Shown: one piece after another, positions 59,946 to 64,000 of the stretch
Numbering within the stretch: the first letter of the stretch is position 1
Layout: each line of letters opens with the position of its first letter
NCBI GenBank assembly: GCA_029262065.1
Contig: JAJDAC010000053.1
Span: 1 to 64,000, forward strand
DNA: 64,000 bases
Direction of reading: 5' to 3'
Source of the DNA: Candidatus Krumholzibacteriota bacterium
Lineage (GTDB): Bacteria > Krumholzibacteriota > Krumholzibacteriia > JAJRXK01
The notes under the pieces: generated by a model
Databases searched by the model: none
What the model saw: only the letters and a program-made list of their open reading frames with translations
What the model was told of the DNA's origin: nothing
Program-made: the position numbers and the translations under genes

Positions 59946-60725
59946 TCAGCCCAAAGGCGGGCGCATCGCCCGCGTGGCGATGGTCAGGTCCATGTACTTC
60001 GCCAATGGAAAGTCGTGCGTGGTGTCTTCGTACATGCCGGTCAACACGAACCCGGCCGCCAACTGCGCGCCGATCTGATCCTGCAGCGAGTGACCGAACA
60101 CCAGCGGCTCGCGCTTGGACATGAAGAACTCGCGGTCCTCTTCGGACAGGTCGGTCACTTCCGAGTACGGAATGCGGTTCGCGACTTTCAATTCACCGCG
60201 CTCTTCGGCCGCGCGCTGATCGAACAGGAAGTACGTGGGGTTCAGGAAACCCGACAACAATACGCCGCCCGGGCGTAGCACGCGGAACGCCTCCTGCCAC
60301 ACCGAACGAATCTCGCGCACGAAACAGTTGGAACACGGGTGGAAGACCAGGTCGAACTGCTGGTCTTCGAACATGTCCAGACTACGCATGTCGCCCTGGA
60401 CGGTTGTGATCTCAAGTCCCTCGCGCTTGGCGACCGAATCGTCTTGCGCGAGCTGCTTGGCGGAGGCATCGAACACGGTGACATGCGCACCCGCCGCCGC
60501 CAACACCGGTCCCTGCTGACCGCCGCCCGACGCCAGGCACAGCACGCTCGAGCCCTTCAAATCGGGGTACCAGTCGCCCGGCACCGGTTTTTCGGGGGTT
60601 AGAACCAGCGTCCATTCCCCGCGCCTGGCTTTCGCAACGGTCGCGGCGTCGACGGGAACGGTCCACTGGTTGCCACGTTCAACTTCGGCGTCCCAGGCAT
60701 CCTGGTTGTAGGAAAAGGAGTCCAC
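59946..60725 (-). CDS. SAM-dependent methyltransferase
   Basis: A 259-residue class I methyltransferase: VLCLASGGGQQGPVLAAAGAHVTVFDASAKQLAQDDSVA as motif I and post-I, GDMRSLDMFEDQQFDLVFHPCSNCFV as motif II, and VWQEAFRVLRPGGVLLSGFLNPTYFLFD. The LASGGGQQ form is common in environmental UbiE-like methyltransferases. Substrate unknown. Last gene of the DinB-VOC-SixA-methyltransferase series, five bases after sixA. Confidence 0.85.
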   Translation of the reverse strand: MDSFSYNQDAWDAEVERGNQWTVPVDAATVAKARRGEWTLVLTPEKPVPGDWYPDLKGSSVLCLASGGGQQGPVLAAAGAHVTVFDASAKQLAQDDSVAKREGLEITTVQGDMRSLDMFEDQQFDLVFHPCSNCFVREIRSVWQEAFRVLRPGGVLLSGFLNPTYFLFDQRAAEERGELKVANRIPYSEVTDLSEEDREFFMSKREPLVFGHSLQDQIGAQLAAGFVLTGMYEDTTHDFPLAKYMDLTIATRAMRPPLG

Positions 60726-60730
60726 GGTGG

Positions 60731-61225
60731 TCAGGCCTCGCGCTTGGGATAATCGAACTCGAGCAGGCGGCCCCGCCCGTGGGCCACTTCGCTCCAGCTC
60801 TCCACGTCGAACTCTACTTCCACCGTGCCGCAGGTGGGCACGTTGGCAAAGCCCTCGCCAGAGAGGTGTTCGCTCAGGTCGGTCAGGCCCGGGTTGTGGG
60901 CCACCAGGTACAACAGGTCCACGTCATTCGGCACCTGCCAGATGGCCGCCAGCAGAGTAGGAACATCGGCCAGGTAGAGATCCTGGTTCCAGAGGATGTC
61001 TTTCTTGTAGCGCGTCGCCTCGGCGATGGCCATGGCCGTTTCCACGGCGCGTTGCGCCGGGCTGGACACAATGAGATCGGGCGTAACACGCCGACGCTTC
61101 AACAGCCGCGCTCCCATGACCGGTGCATCCCGTTGCCCGCGCTTGTTCAGCGGGCGCTCGAAGTCGGTTTGGTCGAGACCCTTCCAACTGGACTTGGCGT
61201 GACGGATCAGCACTACGGTTTTCAT
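60731..61225 (-). CDS. sixA: SixA-like phosphohistidine phosphatase
   Basis: A 164-residue histidine phosphatase. The RHG-type motif is R8-H9-A ([12 protein letters not shown]), with [29 protein letters not shown] and [10 protein letters not shown], all typical of SixA, which removes phosphate from histidine on phosphotransfer proteins. The ATG at 61225 overlaps the VOC stop (ATGA). In this operon it accompanies small metabolic enzymes rather than a two-component system. Confidence 0.88.
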   Translation of the reverse strand: MKTVVLIRHAKSSWKGLDQTDFERPLNKRGQRDAPVMGARLLKRRRVTPDLIVSSPAQRAVETAMAIAEATRYKKDILWNQDLYLADVPTLLAAIWQVPNDVDLLYLVAHNPGLTDLSEHLSGEGFANVPTCGTVEVEFDVESWSEVAHGRGRLLEFDYPKREA

Positions 61226-61659
61226 GACGACTCCCGCGCGAATATCCGATCCGGGTCGGCGAATGCCTTGAACTCCAGGCCGTTTCCGTTGGGATCCAGC
61301 ACGAACATGGTGGCCTGCTCGCCAACTTCGCCCTCGAAGCGCAGGTACGGCTCGATCAAGAACCGCACCTTGGCGTCGCGCAGCCTTTGCGCCAGTGCCT
61401 TCCAGGCGTCCATGGCCAGGATCACACCGAAGTGGCGCACCGGTACGTCCTGCCCGTCCACGCGGTTCGTCGCCGCCGCCGAGGTTTGGTTCACGAGGTG
61501 CGCGGTGATCTGGTGACCGTGGAAGTTGAAGTCGATCCAGCGATCGCTTTCGCGACCAACCCCACAACCCAGCACGCCTTGATAGAAGCCGCGGGTCGCG
61601 GTCAGGTCGACAGCTTCAAAAGCCAAATGGAATCGGGGTCGGGTTTCGTCCACCACCAT
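61222..61659 (-). CDS. VOC-family (glyoxalase-like) protein
   Basis: A 145-residue protein ([103 protein letters not shown]). Two paired beta-alpha-beta-beta-beta modules of the vicinal oxygen chelate fold; likely metal ligands are H12, H52 and a glutamate near the end. The exact reaction is unknown. ATG at 61659 with a TAGGT; it is four bases after the DinB gene. Confidence 0.85.
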   Translation of the reverse strand: MVVDETRPRFHLAFEAVDLTATRGFYQGVLGCGVGRESDRWIDFNFHGHQITAHLVNQTSAAATNRVDGQDVPVRHFGVILAMDAWKALAQRLRDAKVRFLIEPYLRFEGEVGEQATMFVLDPNGNGLEFKAFADPDRIFARESS

Positions 61660-61663
61660 GGAC

Positions 61664-62176
61664 CTACCAATCACCTGCGTACTTCGTGGATCCGTTGGGC
61701 ACCAGCACACTGACGTAGGCGAAGTGCAACTTGGCAATTTGACGCAGGTGCAGACCGTCGTGCGCCAACCACGAGGCCATGAGGTCGCGCGCGGTGATCG
61801 TTCCCAATTTGGGGTGTTCGTAAGCCGCGTCCCAGTTGGGATCCTTAAGCTGACGCAACCAATCCACGCTCTTGGTGCGCTCGCGCGAGAAGTTCTCGAC
61901 CGACTGATCCAGGTCGCGCTCGTTGTAGTTGAATTCCACGATCCAGCTGGCCGGGTCGATCGACGGCCATTGCTCGCCGGGCGCGTGCAGCACCATGTCC
62001 AAGCGGGTGCGGAAGTCGCGTCGCTCTTCGTCGTGCAGGTGGTTGATGACCTCGAGCAACGACCAGGCGCCTTCGCCGGGACGCCAGCGGGCCTGGTTGG
62101 GCGTCACATTGGAAACCAGCGCGCGAATCGCGTGCTCGTTGTCGGCAAACCGTTGGGCAATGTGATGAAGTTCCAC
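61664..62176 (-). CDS. DinB-family putative metalloenzyme
   Basis: A 170-residue four-helix protein. The DinB pattern is [25 protein letters not shown] with the first histidine and a second set in [21 protein letters not shown]. Such proteins bind a metal and are often thiol- or mycothiol-dependent transferases or hydrolases. The start is the GTG at 62176 with AGGAG upstream. First gene of the four-gene unit; a 14-bp AT-rich palindrome lies 28 bases upstream. Confidence 0.85.
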   Translation of the reverse strand: MELHHIAQRFADNEHAIRALVSNVTPNQARWRPGEGAWSLLEVINHLHDEERRDFRTRLDMVLHAPGEQWPSIDPASWIVEFNYNERDLDQSVENFSRERTKSVDWLRQLKDPNWDAAYEHPKLGTITARDLMASWLAHDGLHLRQIAKLHFAYVSVLVPNGSTKYAGDW

Positions 62177-62203
62177 CCGCCGTCGCTCCTTCGCTTCGGG
62201 ACC

Positions 62204-62217
62204 ACTATTTAAATAGT
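62204..62217. promoter_or_regulatory. AT-rich perfect palindrome between divergent genes
   Basis: ACTATTTAAATAGT is a 14-base perfect palindrome in a GC-rich genome, located between the DinB and protease starts, 28 bases from the former. A candidate operator. Confidence 0.45.
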
Positions 62218-62291
62218 ACCACTGTCAGAAACTTCCGCCGCAGTAGTTCGTAGAAGCACTACCCCCCGCTTGGCGATCGAGATACTACAAT

Positions 62292-63272
62292 ATGACGCGA
62301 CAACCCCTGCCGCGGGTTCACATCTCGTGGGTAGCCGTGGTAACCACGGCCGTGGCCCTGGCCGCCATCTCAACCGCCACCGCCTGGGGCGAATGCCTAG
62401 ACGCCCCCACCTCGCCCATTGTTTCCATCCCGATCGAACTACACCCCGGCGGGCACTGGACGGCCCAGGTGTGCGTGGAAGGCGACGGACCCTACACGTT
62501 CATATTGGACACGGCCGCGGGGGCCAACGCCATCTATCCCCGCTTGGTCGACGCGGCCGATCTGAAAGCAATTCCCGGTGGACTGGGTCAGGTGAACGGC
62601 GCCAGCGGCACCACGATGGTGCGCATGTTCCGACTCGATTCGCTGTCCATGGGCGGCATTGAACAGGTGAACGTAGTTGTGCCGCTGTTGCGATCCACGG
62701 AGGCCGACGACTTCGAGCCCGCCGTACATGGCATTCTGGGCGCGCCGTTCCTGCGCCGGTTCAGGGTGGAGATAGACTTCGTCGAGCGCATGCTCACGTT
62801 GTCGCCGCCGGACTCGGACCGGTTGCCGGAGCAAGCGCTCGACTTCGAGACCGCCGCCGGCTCCTTCATCCAACTATCGGTGCTGTTGAACGGCGAGCCG
62901 GTAGCCGCCGTGCTCGACACGGGCGCCCGCCGCACGGCCATGAACTGGGCCGCCGCCCGGCTGGCCGGGGTGACCGAGGAGTCGCACGGATTTCTTCCCT
63001 CCGAGGACGTACGTGGTGCCACGCCCCACGCCACCGCCAGCGTGAAATACCAGTTCGATTCGCTCCAGGGCGTCGGTTCGCAGTGGGCCGACCCCATCCT
63101 GGATATCTCGGATCTCCCTGTGTTTGAATCACTTGGCATGAATGACGGGGCGGCCATGATCATGGGATTGGACCTGTTTGAGGGCCATCGCCTGTGCATC
63201 GACTACGCCCGGACCCAGGTCATGCTCGAGCGACTGGAACCAGCCCTGAGCACTCCCTCAAGTAGGCCCTGA
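62292..63272 (+). CDS. Exported two-lobed retropepsin-like aspartic protease
   Basis: A 326-residue protein. A signal peptide (MTRQPLPRVHISWVAVVTTAVALAAISTATAWG) is followed by two homologous lobes, each with an aspartate loop: D73-T-A (TFILDTAAGANAIY) and D209-T-G (AAVLDTGARRTAMN), plus VHGILGAPFLRRF and MIMGLDLFEGHR as flap-type regions. Two fused lobes give a pepsin-like arrangement; the alanine in the first motif (DTA rather than DTG) is also seen in retropepsins and should be active. It probably cleaves periplasmic proteins. Its stop lies in an 11-bp tandem repeat. Confidence 0.85.
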   Translation: MTRQPLPRVHISWVAVVTTAVALAAISTATAWGECLDAPTSPIVSIPIELHPGGHWTAQVCVEGDGPYTFILDTAAGANAIYPRLVDAADLKAIPGGLGQVNGASGTTMVRMFRLDSLSMGGIEQVNVVVPLLRSTEADDFEPAVHGILGAPFLRRFRVEIDFVERMLTLSPPDSDRLPEQALDFETAAGSFIQLSVLLNGEPVAAVLDTGARRTAMNWAAARLAGVTEESHGFLPSEDVRGATPHATASVKYQFDSLQGVGSQWADPILDISDLPVFESLGMNDGAAMIMGLDLFEGHRLCIDYARTQVMLERLEPALSTPSSRP

Positions 63273-63282
63273 GTAGGCCCTG
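63261..63282. repeat. 11-bp tandem duplication over a stop codon
   Basis: AGTAGGCCCTG occurs twice in tandem. The stop TGA of the protease spans the junction and is repeated after the second copy. Confidence 0.7.
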
Positions 63283-63394
63283 ATCCTTCTCCTGGGTCAC
63301 AACACCCCCCAGACCGCGACCTGTTTCGTGAAAGCCACAAAACTCGGCTCTATTCCCGACCAGAAGGATCTTCGCGGTGAATCGTCTTCGTGCG

Positions 63395-63423
63395 TTGAAA
63401 AACTACCCCGGGCTGCCTAGGCT
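63395..63423 (+). promoter_or_regulatory. Putative sigma70 promoter of the partial sigma factor gene
   Basis: TTGAAA at 63395-63400, 17 bases, TAGGCT at 63418-63423, 45 bases before the TTG start. Confidence 0.4.
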
Positions 63424-63467
63424 CGGGCAAAACAAGGCCCCAGGTCGATCGCGAAAGGACTCCCTCG

Positions 63468-64000
63468 TTGAGCACGCAGCTGGATTGGACAGGATGTCGT
63501 GCGTTCATGCGCATGCGTCTGACCCAACAGATGAACAACGAGGAGCCCGATCAGCTGGACGATCTGCTCCAGGAAGCCTCGGTAAGGTTGCTGCGCGCGG
63601 TGCGCAAGACCAGGCCGGACGACCTGGAAGCGCTGATGGCTACCATCACTCGACGCACGTGGACCGACTATCTGCGTCGGAAGATCACGGGCCGGAAGTA
63701 CTTCGCTCCGGTAAGCGAAGACGGCCCGCCCGATGCGGCCGACCCCAGCAGCATGCCCGGCGACGATCTGGGCGAGCTACGCGATCGGTTGGAGTTGATG
63801 GTGCAGGAACTGTTCGACGAGCAAGGTCACGAAGATTGCCGACGCCTGGCAATCGCGTACTTCGACTCGCGCGACTGGCAGGAAGTTTCCGAGGAGTGGC
63901 AGTTGAGTTACGCGGCCGTGCGCAAGCGCTGGTCGCGATGCCTGGGGGTGGTACGAGACGCTCTCTCGTCCGACCCCGACTACGGGCACCTTATTTCTGG
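63468..64000 (+). CDS. ECF-like sigma factor (3' end missing)
   Basis: Open from the TTG at 63468 (AAGGA eight bases upstream) to the window end, at least 177 residues. It begins LSTQLDWTGCRAFMRMRLTQQ. A region-2-like helix (LDDLLQEASVRLLRAVRKTRPDDLEALMATITRRTWTDYLRRK) and a region-4-like helix-turn-helix (RRLAIAYFDSRDWQEVSEEWQLSYAAVRKRWSRCLGVVRDAL) fit an ECF-type sigma factor. The DNA-binding helix AAVRKRWSRCL is intact. Signal and partner lie outside the window. Confidence 0.7.
   Translation, partial: MSTQLDWTGCRAFMRMRLTQQMNNEEPDQLDDLLQEASVRLLRAVRKTRPDDLEALMATITRRTWTDYLRRKITGRKYFAPVSEDGPPDAADPSSMPGDDLGELRDRLELMVQELFDEQGHEDCRRLAIAYFDSRDWQEVSEEWQLSYAAVRKRWSRCLGVVRDALSSDPDYGHLIS

Noticed and set aside
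1-64000. CRISPR arrays, restriction-modification, toxin-antitoxin or prophage genes
   Set aside because: No regularly spaced repeats, Cas proteins, endonucleases, integrases or phage structural genes were seen. The only mobile-type signal is the short inverted-repeat element at 51062.

Overview
The window is a gene-dense, GC-rich bacterial chromosome segment. Both ends cut through genes, and bases 1-46 look like a contig edge (a 13-G run inside almost pure G/C). There are about 55 protein genes, no rRNA, no recognisable tRNA, no CRISPR array and no intact transposase. Several large secreted proteins end in FlgD/type-A-like C-terminal domains. There are also many lipoproteins, several ECF sigma factors, a sortilin/BNR-type protein and a bacterial Elp3. 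This mix suggests a Gram-negative member of the FCB or candidate-phylum neighbourhood (Krumholzibacteriota or Eisenbacteria-like). That placement rests on gene style, not on a marker gene, and is weak.

Layout. 1-4762 (minus): surface-sugar or glycan cluster of an NAD-dependent epimerase, a DUF6311 membrane protein and a truncated multi-spanning membrane protein. 4819-5046: a deleted remnant of a MarR gene that keeps its operator. 5231-22876: an accessory block of large exported proteins (beta-propellers, Ig-like lipoproteins, a degenerate subtilase fused to leucine-rich repeats, an intact subtilase with a beta-helix tail). In the middle of it lies an intact MarR regulator divergent from an exported protoglobin, with palindromic operators between them. 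23128-27607: a BNR/sortilin-like protein and a carboxypeptidase-regulatory-like lipoprotein. 27595-29189 (minus): inorganic pyrophosphatase preceded by a DUF3179 protein with one in-frame TGA at its conserved CPLC cysteine, a candidate selenoprotein. 29341-31808: ECF sigma, ZAS anti-sigma and two DUF4252 genes, ending in a strong terminator. 33196-35191: a NarX/NarL-type two-component pair. 35195-43332: TonB-like protein, arylamine N-acetyltransferase, methyltransferases, Elp3, a GT39/TPR protein, a candidate structured RNA and a CnoX-like thioredoxin. 43289-46665 (minus): TrmJ-like methyltransferase, nitrilase, EgtB and DUF427. 46914-51041: ECF sigma, a small protein, two MscS channels, OmpA lipoprotein and a LEA14-like lipoprotein, which looks like an envelope or osmotic-stress unit. 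51062-51190: a 129-bp element with perfect 25-bp inverted ends. 52119-56310 (minus): GNAT, MOSC, sodium:solute symporter with its DUF4212 subunit, site-2 protease. 56447-62176: small metabolic and repair genes including ArfB, SixA, VOC and DinB. 62292-64000: a two-lobed retropepsin-like protease and a truncated sigma factor.

Most informative observations: the TGA-containing DUF3179 gene with a SECIS-like hairpin; the duplicated MarR operator system controlling a globin with a signal peptide; a subtilase fold that has lost its catalytic serine; the structured intergenic region at 42063-42510; and the miniature inverted-repeat element at 51062-51190.
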